Source of the DNA: Phaeotremella fagi
Taxonomy: Eukaryota > Basidiomycota > Tremellomycetes > Tremellales > Phaeotremellaceae
Assembly: GCA_001599715.1 (NCBI GenBank)
Contig: BCHU01000014.1
Location: 186,001 to 250,000 of the forward strand
Length of the DNA stretch: 64,000 nt
Reading direction: 5' to 3'
In this document: positions 40,774 to 52,809 of the stretch, piece by piece
Layout: each line of letters starts with the position of its first letter
Position numbering within the stretch: the stretch's first letter is position 1
Program-made: the position numbers and the translations under genes
Notes under the pieces: generated by a model
What the model saw: the letters and a program-made list of their open reading frames with translations, nothing else
Told to the model about the DNA's origin: nothing
The model's database searches: none

Positions 40774-41269
40774 TCAAGATATACGGAAGTAACGAGCTAA
40801 CGAGATTCTCCCGGCTCCCTCGATTGACCCACCCCCCCCCCCCCCCCCTCCCCAATCAAAAGTGACAGCCTTAACCGCCTTCCCCCTCAAATTTCCACGA
40901 CCAGGAACAAGTTGATCAATGAGTTGTCGTTTACTCATCCCAAGCTATAGTAACCCAGTCGTCAACCATCAACTCCAAACCAACACAGTCAAACTCAAAA
41001 CTCACACTCCCAGCCAAACCATTCAAATCAGCATGTTTATATCCCAAAGCAATAATCTCATCCATAAACCTTCCACGTTTCCTGGCGTCCCATACACCGT
41101 TATCTTCGTTGACTTTTTTCGGGGTGGTGGTGGTTTTGATTTTTTTAGGTGATGGGGTTGTTAGTTCGGTTTTGGATTTGTTCTTTTTCGGGGAGGAGGT
41201 GGTGGAGGGTGGTGTTTGGGGTGGTTTGTAGTTATCTTCTGAACCTGAATCTGAAGGTGAGGTGGACAT
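40774..41269 (-). CDS. Small Lys/Pro-rich protein with SANT- or HTH-like domain (paralogue 2)
   Basis: Exon 1 (41006-41269) and exon 2 (40774-40944) flank a 61-nt intron with GTGAGT and CTATAG ends. The predicted product is 144 residues. A Ser/Thr/Lys/Pro-rich head (SPKKNKSKTEL) precedes the shared domain: NGVWDARKRGRFMDEIIALGYKH, then LGMSKRQLIDQLVPGRGNLR. Past the domain the frame runs into a 17-nt poly-G tract (read on this strand) that encodes a Gly run, then a short tail ending YFRIS. The tail depends entirely on the exact length of the G tract, so the true C-terminus is uncertain. It lies tail to tail with its paralogue, 136 bp apart, suggesting an inverted local duplication. Confidence 0.6.
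40832..40848. repeat. 17-nt poly-C homopolymer
   Basis: An uninterrupted run of 17 C on the plus strand is followed by T and CCCC. It lies inside the predicted last exon of the minus-strand paralogue and is the longest homopolymer I noticed in the window. Confidence 0.95.
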
Positions 41270-41531
41270 TTTCGATATACCGATGTTTTGGGTTTATTTG
41301 TGATTCGAGTTAAAAGAGATGGGAAAAGATTGTGAAGAAGAAAAGAGGAAGAAGTTCGATTGATGGTTGTCGTCAGTGAGAAAATTTGATTGATGGTTGC
41401 TATCTCCATCTGACACTGACGACAACATCACATTTGCTATGTCCGAGCTTTACGATCAAACACCTTACAAATGCATATTTCTATCATTTATCTACCTTCC
41501 ATCATCAAAACGCCAAATTTCGAATACCCAA

Positions 41532-42389
41532 TCACCACGCCTGAACTCCAAGGGGGTGTACGACTTTACCAGCATCCTCATCTTTTTCACCCTCAATAAC
41601 CGATCTGACGAAAGCAGCTCCAACCGCTGGGTCCTTCGCACCAATCTTCTTCAACAATTCAGTATCACCACCTAAACCAGTAGCCAAGAACCCAGGGGAG
41701 ATCAAACCAATAACCACATTATCGTTAGTCAAAAGTCTAACCCATTCTCTGACCATCATGTTCATACCGGTTTTAGCGGATCTGTAAGCTGTAACAGAGA
41801 ATACTGGTGGTTTAGGCCATCCAGCTGGTGGTGGTCGATTGACGAACGCTCTTTCATCATTTGATCCGGCTAAAGTCGCAGTTCCTGAGGTTATAAAGAT
41901 GATTCGTCGTTTCTCTAATGGCGAGGCTAGGAGTAATGGCACCAAGGTGTTGGTGAGAATCTGAGTTCCAGTGACGTTGACGTTCCAACTTTTATTCCAC
42001 ATTTCTCTTGTTGTCATTGTTTTATCACCGTCGAACTGGGCTCCTATGTATGTATGATCAGTATCGAGTAGCTGATTAGCGTTCAAAGGAGGTGACTAAC
42101 CAGCGTTATTGACTAGGATATCTATATGATCATATCCTTGAGTTTTGAGATCGTTATAAAGACCTTCGATACTTTCATCGTGCTCGAGATCAACAGCGAA
42201 AGGTTTGAGATCACTACCAGAGTTTGGAAACTCTGATTCAAGTTTGGAGATGGCTTCTTGGGCTTTTGGGATTGTTCGAGCACAAAGAAGGATGTGGTAT
42301 GAGGTTGATGATTGAAGTAACGATTTGACTGTTTCGAGACCTAGACCTGAGTTGGCACCTGTAATGAGTAGGATACGTTTGCTGGACAT
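41532..42389 (-). CDS. Short-chain dehydrogenase/reductase
   Basis: This is an NAD(P)-dependent oxidoreductase of the classical SDR type. Exons 42101-42389 and 41532-42043 give 266 residues. It carries the cofactor motif TGANSGLG near residue 10, CAR at the end of beta-2, DLEHD, the NNAG motif split by the intron, the active-site Ser in FITSG and the catalytic YRSAK (TAYRSAKTGMN). Arg after beta-2 and a lack of an early acidic residue hint at NADPH preference, which is inference. The substrate cannot be read from sequence. An OYE-like reductase gene follows upstream on the same strand, but the two need not be related in function. Confidence 0.9.
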
Positions 42390-42632
42390 GTTGTGAGAGG
42401 ATTGAGTTGAGTTGTTGAGCTGACCTCCAAACCACTTTTTACCACTGCCTATTTATACAGCTCAGCTTCGGGTCGGGGATGATGCCAAGAAGTCTAACCC
42501 GGGGTGGAGTACCTTGGCATAAAGTGGCACTAGTACTATTAATAGTCGTCCTCAGTCTATTTTCAGTCGGTTGGTTCGGGAATCGAAGCAACAAACAAGA
42601 CTCAGGTCTATCTCTATCTATATCTCTACTAT

Positions 42633-44316
42633 CTATGTCCGACTGAACCAACCCAAAGGTCCACCACCAAGAAATCCCCACCAAACACCCTCATAAACTA
42701 CACCCCACAACCAACTCATCTCAGTATCCGATTCCAAACCCCTCCCCATCCTCTGTAACTGCCATTCATGCCAGAACGTCGAAACCCCCGCTCCAATCAT
42801 AGGAATACCTCTCGTTTTAGAGACATCACTAGCAGATCCTGCTTCTACTGATTTCCCACCACCAAGTAGTCTCTTCATAGTTTCCCCACCTCCAATCGTG
42901 TATGGTACATAAGCGTTTTCAGCTGAGATATCTCGATTCAAAATGATATCCCGTGGAAGCTCAGGTTTTATACATGCTGGACGACCTATACCGACTAAAT
43001 CGCATGCGTTGTTTCGTAGAGATAGTGCTATTAGATCCCTGGAATGAAGACCACCAGTGAGGATTATCGCTGGTCCATCAGGTGGTGATTTTAAAGTCGG
43101 AAGAAGAGCTGAAGTGAAATGCGAAAATAGTGATTGACGAGTAGGATGGGGTCGAGTTATGGAATCCAAAGCTGCGAAGGCTGAACACGAATTAGATCTA
43201 TCTCAGATTTAGAGTGTAGATTGTTACTTACTTGGATTGGCATATGTTCCACCAGAGATTTCCAGGATATCAACCAATTTCCAAGAGATGATCTCATGAA
43301 TAGCTTCAGTTGCGTCTTCCTCGTTGAAACCTCCTTGAACGAAATCTGAGCAATTGAGTTTAACTGCTTTGATGAAAGTTGATTTTGTGTTTTTGGAAAT
43401 ACCAGTAAGGATGAGATACAGTAGATGAAGTCGAAGGGGTATGGAGGTCGGAACGTTGGGTAAAGGTTGAGGATTAGGATTCGTCTACCAAAATCAATAA
43501 AGCACTCAACGAACCAAACAAGTAATCAAAAACCTACATGCGAGGAAAGATATTCAGCCAACAGATATCCATGGGCAGAATGGACCTGGACCCCATCCCA
43601 AGTAGCTCTCTCAGCATCACAACCGACTTCGACGAAACGATCCACAATCCCTAACCATTCCCCGACATCATCCACAATTCTAGACTTCAGGGGCCAGATA
43701 GCCGTACCCAGACACCATCCCAATAAAGTATTCCCAACATCTGGTCGATCCGAAATTGGTGCTACAGCTCTTTGCCAAGGATACCTAGAGAAATTGATAG
43801 TTGAAGGTGATTGTAAACCTGGATGTGAGATTTGCATAATCATCAAAGGTGCTTTTGAGGCTTTATTTTTGGTGGATGAAATTAATTGGGTCCAGGCTGC
43901 TATCGCTTCAGGTGAATTTGATGGGAAAATTCTATCATGTCCAGTAGCCAATTGTCTTTCATCGATTTGAACGTTTCCTAAAAGGGTTATCCAATCAACA
44001 TGGTGATAAAGTTGTAAAAACGAAATGGTGTACCAGAAATTAACATTCCCCAGTTGCCAGCTCCCCATCTTTTGTATAATCGTCTATGAGCTGGTCCGGG
44101 TAGACCACCACCTTGACCCATACCTTCCTCCATTGCTGCCTGGGTTGTTGGTTAGCTTCGAATGAGCTTGAATGCGCACACAGAAGATGGACTTACTTTG
44201 ATCAATCGGTTTGGTATGATCACTCCGTTCGGTAGAGTTAGGGATGACGATATGAGATCTATATCATCTTGCTGGGGTAGCTTGTTTTTGTTGTTCTGCT
44301 TTTTCCTGACTGTCAT
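42633..44316 (-). CDS. NADH:flavin oxidoreductase (Old Yellow Enzyme-like)
   Basis: This is an FMN TIM-barrel oxidoreductase. The N-terminus MTVRKKQNNKNKL leads to LTLPNGVIIPNRLIKAAMEEG, the usual OYE opening. Then come MIMQISHPGLQSP (the Q-x-x-H-x-G flavin segment), WDGVQVHSAHGYLLAEYLSS (the HxAHGYLL signature), DILEISGGTY, AIILTGGLHSRD and CDLVGIGRPACIKPEL. The C-terminal 80 residues carry a hydrophobic Trp-rich segment (SWLWGVVYEGVWWGFLGGG) that may touch a membrane. Introns of about 50-60 nt divide it. The start is chosen at the first ATG, because the frame upstream continues through a (GAC)n/Thr run with no ATG. The substrate is unknown. Confidence 0.88.
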
Positions 44317-44542
44317 CGTCGTCGTCGTCGTCGTCGATGTTGTTTTGGTTGTTGATGTCAATAAGTTAAGTCCACGTCTCAAGGCGAGGCTACCTTGTGG
44401 AGGTACAGCTTACGTAAGCAAAGTTGTTGTTGCTGAATCAATCTATCGTTCTTTCTTCTATTCTACTAATTTCTTTCGTTCTAATCTACTTATCTGACCT
44501 TTTTAACTGAAGTCACAGAGTCCAACATCGAGACTGACCACG
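44317..44542. promoter_or_regulatory. Divergent promoter, OYE-like gene / TAF1
   Basis: This 226-bp gap separates two diverging starts. It includes a (GTC)n trinucleotide run next to the OYE-like start (about 44317-44337) and a TTTCTTTC-rich core nearer TAF1. Confidence 0.4.
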
Positions 44543-47500
44543 ATGTCAGACGAAGAAGACAACTTCGGATCAGTCGATTTCGGTATCGCCAACGTCCTAA
44601 AAGACGCAGGTGTAGAACCAGAAGCTATCTCCAATTTCCTCTCCCAAACCGGTGGTGGAACACGAGCGAAAGATCTAGCCGACATAGAAGTCGAAGGTGG
44701 TGACAACTACGCGGATGATATTTCAGAAGGGGAGTTAGAAGCAGAAACGTCTGATGAAGTAGCCTCACGTCAACGTCGAGAGGAGGAGAGAAGAGCTGAA
44801 GAAAGATATTATCGTCTGGCTTTAGCTGAACAGATGAAAACTCAACAAATGAATCGACTCAAGAATGGTACAGAGAATAAACTGGATAAAGCTCAGAAAG
44901 ATTTGATTGAGATCAAGAAGATTTGGCCGGATTTCGAAAAGGGAACGAGATTGAGGATGACGGAAGTGTTTTATGAAACTCCTGCTACGAGGAAGGCATA
45001 TGAAACTGCTTTGTTGAGAAAGAAAAGACGAAAGATTGATAAACATAAAGATCGCATGTGAGTTATATCCAACTGTATACTAATTATTCGCAGTTCAAAT
45101 CAGAGTTGGACCCTCTTCACAACCTCCAGACACGAATTTTCTTCTACCCACACTTCCGTTATTAGAACTTCCCACACTGTCTCAACCGATGTATAAAATG
45201 CCAATAGGTACTTTATTCGATCCTCAATGGGTCAGAGAAGCTAAGAAAAGACGATGGAAGGAGGTCACCAAGCCTCCTGCTGATATTGACTTGTTCAGAG
45301 TGGACTCTACAAACATTCAGGATGGGTCGAGTGGTAAATTGAGACCTCTGGATCTTGTAGAGTGGGAAAAAGATATAATTACGTGCTCGTTGTAAGTTCA
45401 TCCGTCCCTTGTTTGAATTCCAGACTGACCCACTTCTCAGACCTAGTCAGAATACTCAAAATCAATCCAAACCATCAGTGCACCACACCTTCGACCCTCT
45501 TCAACCTCGTAACGCAATCGTCGAATCTGGTCAATGGCTAGAGAATATCATTTGGGACTCTACACAGATCACTCCTGACATGGTAGAAGATGATGAAGAT
45601 GATATGACCGGTGTTGAGGGTGTTCTTTCAGCCAATCAAAAACCAGATGTCGCAGCTGAGGCTCTGGCAGCTATCAAAGCGAAACTTGATCCTTTCAATC
45701 TATCAAACGATCATTTATACGAACATACTCGTGATGCTAGATTCAGGATTCGACAGACATTCGGCGCTATTGAAGTTGTACATTCAGCACCTGCAAAGAA
45801 ATTACAATTACCATGGGTGGGTGTGGTGATCCAGAAATGAACTAATTCGTCTTTTAGTACAAAACTTCGTTAACCAAAACCGAAGCTAGAGCATGGCATC
45901 GACCAGCTCTACAATTCCCTATGGGTATCAATATCACTTTTTCAAAACTGAAATCTAATCCTGCAATGGTATCGTCCAAAAAGAAGTTGATGGCAGATCC
46001 AGGAGAACCTTTCAAGACTACGAAAGATTTGACTTTATCTGAAAAAGGTCCTTATGTCTTATTGGAGTTTTCTGTAGGTCAAATGGAATTTATCGTCGAA
46101 ACGTTTTTGCTCATTCCAATAACAGGAAGAATATCCACCCATAATGAGTAGTTATGGTATGGGAACCACTGTAGTGAATTACTATCGGAAAACTAGTGAG
46201 AAGGACGAATTCGTACCCAAGGTAAGTAATTCAAATTGGTAGGGGTTTGCTTTCTGACGTTAGACAGTTGGATTTCGGCCAACCTTCGATTTTGAACGTT
46301 GGTGATGCAGAACCGTTTTTGTTGGGTTATGTGGATCCTGGCAAAGTTACTCAAGTAATTCACAACAATTTAATCAGAGCTCCAATCTTTCGACATACAC
46401 CAGAGACGACAGATTTCTTGGTCATTCGGTAAGTTTAAACTTCATTATCAAAGGTAAATCCTCTAAACACAACTTCTACAGCCAAACCATCAACGGTCAT
46501 CCAACTTATCACATCCGTGACATCAAAAATATTTTCACTGTTGGTCAGACTGTACCCAACGAATCTGAGATTCCTGGACCTCACGCAAGGAAAAACACGA
46601 ATACAGCGAAAACTCGACTTATGCAAGTCGCTTGGCAATTGGTGCATAAATCCAAGAAACAGAGAATAGAGTTACGAAAGTTGTTACAATATTTCCCTGA
46701 TCAAACGGAATTACAAATGAGGCAGAGATTGAAAATCAAGGGGAATGTCAGTTGGTTCTGATGAATATCAGTCAGTACATAACTGACAATAAATATAGGA
46801 ATTCCTCATGTACGTGAGAGATCATCCGGATGAACCAAAATATTGGAAGATCAATCCTGATTACGATTTCCCAACGAACCGTAAAGAAGTGGAAGAAGTT
46901 TTACCACCTGAGCACGCAGCTTTATACGAAGCTATGCAAGTCGGCGCGAGACATTTACACGATGCTGGATATTCCAAAACCGCCGAGGGAAACGCTGAAG
47001 AAGAATTCGCTGATGGGGCAGATACTGGTTTAGACGTCGAACAGCAGTTAGCTGTGTGGTCGACTACTTTGAATTATAAAAAAGCTGAAGCTCAGAAAGC
47101 TTGGTTGGTGGTTCATGGTGAAGGTGATCCAACTGGACGAGGGGAGGGTTTCAGTTTTTTGAAAACTAATATGAAGGGGTATTTCTTGAGAAAGGGGGAA
47201 ACAGATCAAGGAAGACGATGTGAGTTGAGATTTGAACGGATTTGCATTATTAAGCTGATCCAATGTGAATCTTTAGTGGACGCAGAATCCAAAGCAGGAG
47301 GCAATCCAGTCAAGATCTCCAACGCTGCCCAACAACAGATCTACGAAGAAGAGAAAAGGGGAGTTTGGGACGCCCAAAACGCTGCGTTATCTTCAACGAT
47401 CCCACCTGAATTAACTGTCAATGACGAAATCACTCAATCAATCGCTACACCTGCAGGCATGGGACCTAGATTCCGTGGTGATTCGGTGAAACGAGGGTTT

Positions 47501-48383
47501 TCACGTGGAAATTCGATAGTCGCTGGAACTCCTTTAGGTTATGCTGATAGTCCAAGAGATGAATATGGAAGTCCCGGTTTCAGTGGTGATGAAGAAAGTA
47601 CTTTTACGGGACATGATCGAAATTCAGGCAAGGTTATGAGAGTTAGACGGGTGGTGAGTTGGGTTCAACTTTGTGGTTACAACATGACTAATGTTTGAAC
47701 TTGATTTAGATCAATGGCGAACCTGTTGTTGAGATCGTAAGGGATCCAGCGGTTATCGCTAGTTATCTACGACGGATCGAGGAGAAGAAATTGGATTATT
47801 ACACTTCACATCCGGAGTTGTTGGCACCGAGTGGTAACGCTGATGAAGACGCTGTCAAGATGGTAGCGTGAGTGTTAACGTACTCCCCACTTGAATAATG
47901 ATTAATCCACCATGATAGACTTCGACTTGAACTTGAGAAAATCAAGAAGAATCAACAACGTCGTTTGGCACGTAAGAAGTACGCTGGTAACGGTTTAGGT
48001 GAGGATGGTGAAATTCGAGAAGGAGGAGTGAGTACCAACCTTTGTAATCTGTTGAAATCGGATTCGAAAACTGATGACGACAGAAACGTAAATGTGGTGC
48101 ATGTGGTGCAATCGGCCATACCAGTGAGTCATCCAATAATACTTTTCTCGTTAAACTAACCCAAAAACCAGAAACCAACAGAAATTGTCCTAAATTCAAC
48201 GCAACTTCTATAGGACCTTCACCGTCCGGTACGACTGGTACGCCCGGCTATGGACGTTACGATCCGATGGATATGGGGATGGGTTATGATAATTCTGTTT
48301 ATGGTGGGAATGGGGGTAATGTGACTACCCCTGGAGCTAGTGGTGGAGTAAAAATTAAATTCAATTTAGGTGGGGCTCGGTAG
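44543..48383 (+). CDS. TAF1: TFIID subunit 1 (TAF1)
   Basis: TAF1 is the largest scaffold subunit of the general transcription factor TFIID. The acidic N-terminus (MSDEEDNFGSVDFGIANVL) is in the TBP-binding position. A Lys-rich helical stretch follows, then the conserved central DUF3591 domain: RAWHRPALQFP, GPYVLLEFSEEYPP, SSYGMGTTVVNYYRK, NLIRAPIFRHTPETTDFLVIR and YHIRDIKNIFTVGQTVP. Further on are FLMYVRDHPDEPKYWK and, near the C-terminus, a zinc knuckle (CKCGACGAIGHTKTNRNCP). No bromodomain follows and the protein ends FNLGGAR, as in yeast Taf1. At least ten short introns occur. This is a confident call. Confidence 0.96.
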
Positions 48384-48623
48384 GACGTTGGTTGATTTGA
48401 TTTGGATGGTGATACCTTGCATTTTGTATTATACCTATGCAGATTTTGAACGTGGGAGAGACTGAATTTGCCGGATTATTGGTATTAGCGGTGACCGTTT
48501 CATGCAGTGTTAGAACCATCATATTCATCCAAAGAAAAAAATTATAAAATATCTACAAAGAAGTCATAAAATCCATAACAAAGCCGTCCATCTATAATCC
48601 AACCAAAAAAAAGGGAAACCTAT

Positions 48624-50148
48624 TTAAGGAAGAACGACTTTCTGAGAACCCTTGAACCTCCCACTAAACATCTCAAGGAACAATCCTTTGGCTTTAGCGC
48701 TTTTAACGATGAAAGATGGGAACAAGGTGTTACCCAACAATGGGAAATTAGCGAAACCAGTTCCTTGATCTGGACCCAATGGTAACATTAGAGCGGTGAA
48801 TGAACCTCTAACCAAAGGTTTCAAGGGTTTGTTCTTGATTTCAGCGACTAGGTTGGTGGCTGTGAGTTCTGCTTCTGGTGCGGCGTTCATTGCTGTTTTG
48901 GCTCCTGGGGTTGAAGCGCAGTCTCCGATAGCGAAATAGTTCTTTAAGAGTGATGATTTGACCTGTAGTGGGAGTTAGTTATGATCTTTGATCTTGGAGA
49001 GTGAATATACTTACCTTGAGATATTCATCTACTGCTATCATGTTACCGTCTAACGCTGATGGATCAGCTTTACCGACCAAACTTCCATTGGCTTTGTTTC
49101 CAACACTCAAAAAGACGTAATCGGCTTGAACGACTTTCCCGTTACCGGTCTTAACGTTTTTTAAACCGTCTTGTAAACCGAAACTACCGTTCCAATCTTT
49201 ACCAACAGCCGAACCTTCAGAAGGGATGATAACTCTGTCATCAAGGATCAAATCAATTTTGAGATCTTTGAACATCATCTCGACAGATGCAGATAATTTA
49301 AGTGGTGTAGGTGGTGAACTCCATGATGTTTTTTTGGAGAGATCAGGAACTTTAGCTGATGGATTGAGAACTCTTGATAAGTTGTGAACGACGGTTATTT
49401 TTTTGGTTGGATAGGCTGAACGTAGTTCTCCTGCCATTTCTATACCGACAGCTCCTGCTCCTACTATAACGATATTTGTTGCTTTCTTGAGATCGTTTTG
49501 GGAATGAATGAGTTCGTTTTCGTATTCTGCTTGAGTTGAACCGGAGATTGGTCGCATGGGAGTGGGTTGGATTGAGCCAGTGGCTAGGATACATTTCTGT
49601 TTGGGGGTGTAAGTGATTAGAATAGTTGAGTTTATGACTAGAGGGAACTTACGAAGAATGGTAATTCTGTAGATCCTTCGAATGGTTTCTCCAAGATGAT
49701 ACTGTTCTTTTTGAGCTCGAGGACCTTGTTGGGAGCGATGACTTGATGATCAGATCCAGCTGGGAACACGGTAGCAGTCGTAAGTGGAGCGACTACTTTT
49801 TTCTCCCAACCTAGAAAACAAAGAATCAGTATAAGATCATCAACGACGACATAGTCTCATGTTTAGATTACATACCTGGAACAACAGCTGCACGCTAGAA
49901 TAGATGAAATCAGTTACGATCTAAATCATCGTCAAGCAACGGACATACCAGAGCAGCTAATGGCCAGAAAGCGAAATCTAGCGCATCGACGATGAGGATA
50001 CGATGAGTTCCTGGAAGGTTTGGAACGAGGGCGTTGGCAAGTGCTCCACCTGAGATTGAACCTGCAAGATGGGATTAATCAAACGTTTTACTACAGAAGA
50101 TGGATTGAACTTACCACCGATGATGACAATGTTTTGAAAATCAGACAT
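48624..50148 (-). CDS. AIFM2/FSP1-like NAD(P)H oxidoreductase
   Basis: This is a flavoprotein of the AIF/AMID branch of pyridine nucleotide-disulphide oxidoreductases. Relatives reduce quinones at membranes. The start MSDFQNIVIIGG runs, across an intron, into GSISGGALANAL, the FAD-binding glycine motif. It then reads LDFAFWPLAALRAAVVPGW, CILATGS, the second dinucleotide motif NIVIVGAGAVGIEMAGEL, TVVHNLSRVL, ADYVFLSVG and YFAIGDCAS, ending QKVVLP. Residues RAAVVPG sit on a 19-nt microexon (49876-49894) between canonical sites. The estimated length of about 400 residues fits the family. No transmembrane segment or mitochondrial presequence is evident, so its location is open. It converges on TAF1 across 240 bp. 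Confidence 0.88.
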
Positions 50149-50983
50149 GATGTAGTGCACAGAAGAGAGTGGAGTGGGAGTGGGTGAGATTGCTTTGTGA
50201 TATAGACAAAGAAGATGTAGACAAGACGATGAAGTAAGAAAGATTGAATTGTGTTAGTTTATATATATGTGTTTTTCTATTGTCCTCGTAGATAAATGTG
50301 ATACTCGTGCCACTGAGTCCCAACGGGATGGCTGTAGACTGTGACATGAGATTGCTGAGTAAGATTTAAAGTGAGGGGATGGATTATATTACTTGATTCG
50401 TACTTGTTTCCGACGGAATTAAACCAAGACCGAAGGCTTCCAATGAGATTCCTTACGCAAGCATTCCCTCGGTTTACAAAGATATTACTAAGTTTAAGTA
50501 GAGTGGTAGAGGTAGTATCGATGGTCTGGAAGAACTTGGAGCTCACATATTGTGATAAACTGTACACCTGGCTTTCATAGAACGAAAGAACTTGAACTCT
50601 GATGTACAAGCAGATCGAAAAACACCCATGTCGTAGAGTGCCGCAGAACGAATGAAAGGCAAGTGTTGTCGGGTTAATTTGAGAGTCGCCTCTTCAGCTC
50701 ATGAATGGTAACCTCAGTTATCAGCTTATCAGCCGACAGGAAATGATCACCCAGTCGACTTAGGTGTCGAAGGGATCAACTTGGTCGATTTCCGCCCCTC
50801 TATTGGATATATACCAGTCGAAGATGACTTCGGGTATGATCGAATTCCAGGCACCAGCCAGTAAATTATTGAAGATGTTCCAAACGATATGATCCAGCGA
50901 GTCGATTACTCTCCAATTCGACTCAGCGGTTGACTTGATCACTACATATATACTCAAAGATAACACTGTCTTTCTCAACAACC
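50149..50983. other. Divergent intergenic region, AIFM2-like / PhzF-like
   Basis: At 835 bp this is a long gap between diverging starts. It holds both promoters. Two TTATCAG GATA-type hexamers lie near 50717-50735. The open frames seen here are short, lack motifs and overlap AT-rich 5' UTR-like sequence, so I call none of them a gene. Confidence 0.45.
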
Positions 50984-52164
50984 ATGTCAGATCTCCCTTT
51001 CACAGTCATCAACGCTTTCGCTACTTCCACCTCCCCACATTCCGGGAATCCAGCTGCGATAGTAGTTCTACCATCTTCAGATCATAAAAACGCAAATAAC
51101 GTAGAATGGTCACAAACCATTGCTAAAGATTTCAACTTATCTGAGACTGCTTATCTGGTTCCGATTGATACAGCAGCTGAAATACCTCTTTACGGTTTAC
51201 GATGGTTTACACCGGTTGATGTGAGTTTCGCGCAACACATCCAGAACGCTCACTGATATCTTACTTTGGGTGCTTATAGGAAGTAGCTCTATGTGGTCAT
51301 GCAACTTTAGCTGCAGCCAGAGTAGCCTTCAATCTCCATCCAACAGCAAAACAAATAAATTTCAAAACTCAACAAGCTGGAATCCTAACTGCAAAACTGA
51401 TTTCATCGTCGACAGTCCCGAATAACAAACCACTAGACATAGCGATCGCCTTACCATCACTTCCATCAAATGTTTTGTCCAAATTTAAAGACGAAGACAG
51501 ATTATCTTCTTTTTTCACGACAGTCCAAAATTCTTTAGATAAGATCTTTGGTGGTTCAGTTAAAGAGGATGATCTTTTGAATGTCGTGGAATTCGGGTTT
51601 GGTAGTAGAAAAAGTGCTTTTGTTGAGTTGAGAGATGGTGTTGATATGGCTGGAATTAGTGTTTCGGCTAGTGAAGTTGTGAGTGATAGATCTAGCTTGT
51701 TCTTAGATGACATAATTGGATACTGATCGTAAAACTTATTTATAGGCGAAAATCGCTACAGGAATGTTCGTCGTGACACAACAAAAGAAACCTATCTCTC
51801 CAAACACACTAGAAATCTCTTCAAGAGTCTTTTGTCCAGGTCTAGGAATAGATGAAGATCCAGTAGTAAGTAGACAACCACCACAGTCTAACATGAATCG
51901 ACACTGAATAAACCGTAGACGGGATCAGCCCACGCTTACCTAGCGGGATATTATCTATTAACCCCAGTATTCAAACGATTGAACCTGTTGTCAACCCCCG
52001 CGAAACACGAGGAAATCGTTATCAAAGCTGTACAGGAGAGTGAAAGACGTGGAGAACTTTTACTTTCTTTACTTGAGGATGAAGAGGATTCGGAGGGTAG
52101 AAGGAAAATTCAATTGATTGGTAAAGCTTGGGAAACTGGGAGTGGCACTTTGACTACGTTTTAG
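50984..52164 (+). CDS. PhzF-family (phenazine biosynthesis-like) isomerase/epimerase
   Basis: This member of the PhzF superfamily has a diaminopimelate-epimerase-like two-domain fold. Four exons are separated by short introns. The start is MSDLPFTVINAFATSTSPHSGNPAAIVVL, which includes the S-G-N-P-A-A motif. The presumed catalytic Glu is in NLSETAYL, and other family motifs are LRWFTPVDEVALCGHATLAAA and, late in the protein, FCPGLGIDEDPVTGSAH. The C-terminus is GTLTTF. Fungal members have no agreed substrate, so no pathway is assigned. No biosynthetic cluster surrounds it. The tRNA-like array begins 209 bp downstream. Confidence 0.9.
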
Positions 52165-52372
52165 AGTGGAGACGTTCAATTAATGACTGTACAAGATTTC
52201 TGAATCCGTTTTTACGCTCAGTGTCGAGATGAGTAAAATCATTTGACTGGTCATGGATACATAAGATTTGTTGCAGAAACGATCAGACTGAAATTTTGCA
52301 ATTAAATCGAAGTGTGTGGCTATTTGCCATGAGGGTTAAATAACCTCGTTGCCTAAAGAAGATATCAAAAAG

Positions 52373-52540
52373 GTCCCGTAGCTTAACGGTCAAAGCGCTC
52401 TTTGTATATCTTTCGCTGTAAGGGCGTGCTAGAGAGTGCGTTGGGGGAATGCTGTTCAACTCCTCGAACGCGCTCCAGCTGTGGCTCAAAGTGATCGCTC
52501 GGTAAAGTGTGATTTCTTGGTTCAACTCCAAGACGGAACG
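52373..52540 (+). ncRNA. tRNA-like RNA gene, array unit 1
   Basis: The 5' strand GTCCCGT pairs with ACGGAAC at the 3' end with one mismatch. A box-A-like TAGCTTAACGG starts at +7 and a box B (GGTTCAACTCC) lies near the 3' end. The inserted arm pairs GAGTGCGTT with AACGCGCTC, nine pairs including one G-U. No oligo-T run follows, so termination here is doubtful. This may be a decayed edge copy. Confidence 0.6.
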
Positions 52541-52602
52541 CGTCCTCAATTGTTTCAATGGTGTGTATGTTCTGTCCTCTGACTTCTTGTCGCGCATCAA
52601 AT

Positions 52603-52746
52603 GTCTTGTAGCTTAACGGTTAGAGCGTTACTGTAACGTCTTTCGTGGTAGCTAATCGGCTCCGTGGCTCAGTGAGCTGATGGAGCCGGACGGTCACACG
52701 ATCGCTCGGTTGGTGGTTATTCTTGGTTCAAGTCCAAGACGAGACA
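52603..52746 (+). ncRNA. tRNA-like RNA gene, array unit 2
   Basis: The acceptor GTCTTGT pairs with ACGAGAC (one G-U). The D arm is GCTT/GAGC and the anticodon stem TTACT/GGTGG pairs through G-U wobbles. The T arm is CTTGG/CCAAG with box B GGTTCAAGTCC. The insert forms CGGCTCC/GGAGCCG with an inner GCTC/GAGC hairpin, and TCGTG pairs with CACGA at its base. A T7 run at 52755 is a good pol III terminator. By canonical numbering the loop could read AAC with U33, but the other copies do not support this. Confidence 0.72.
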
Positions 52747-52809
52747 CGATTAACTTTTTTTCTAGTTGCATGTCTTCCTCTTATTACCCATCCTTCATGT
52801 CTCAAGTGA

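Noticed and set aside
52603..52746. Calling unit 2 a tRNA-Val (AAC)
   Set aside because: The loop can be read that way in this copy alone; the other copies lack U33 and AAC at the same place.
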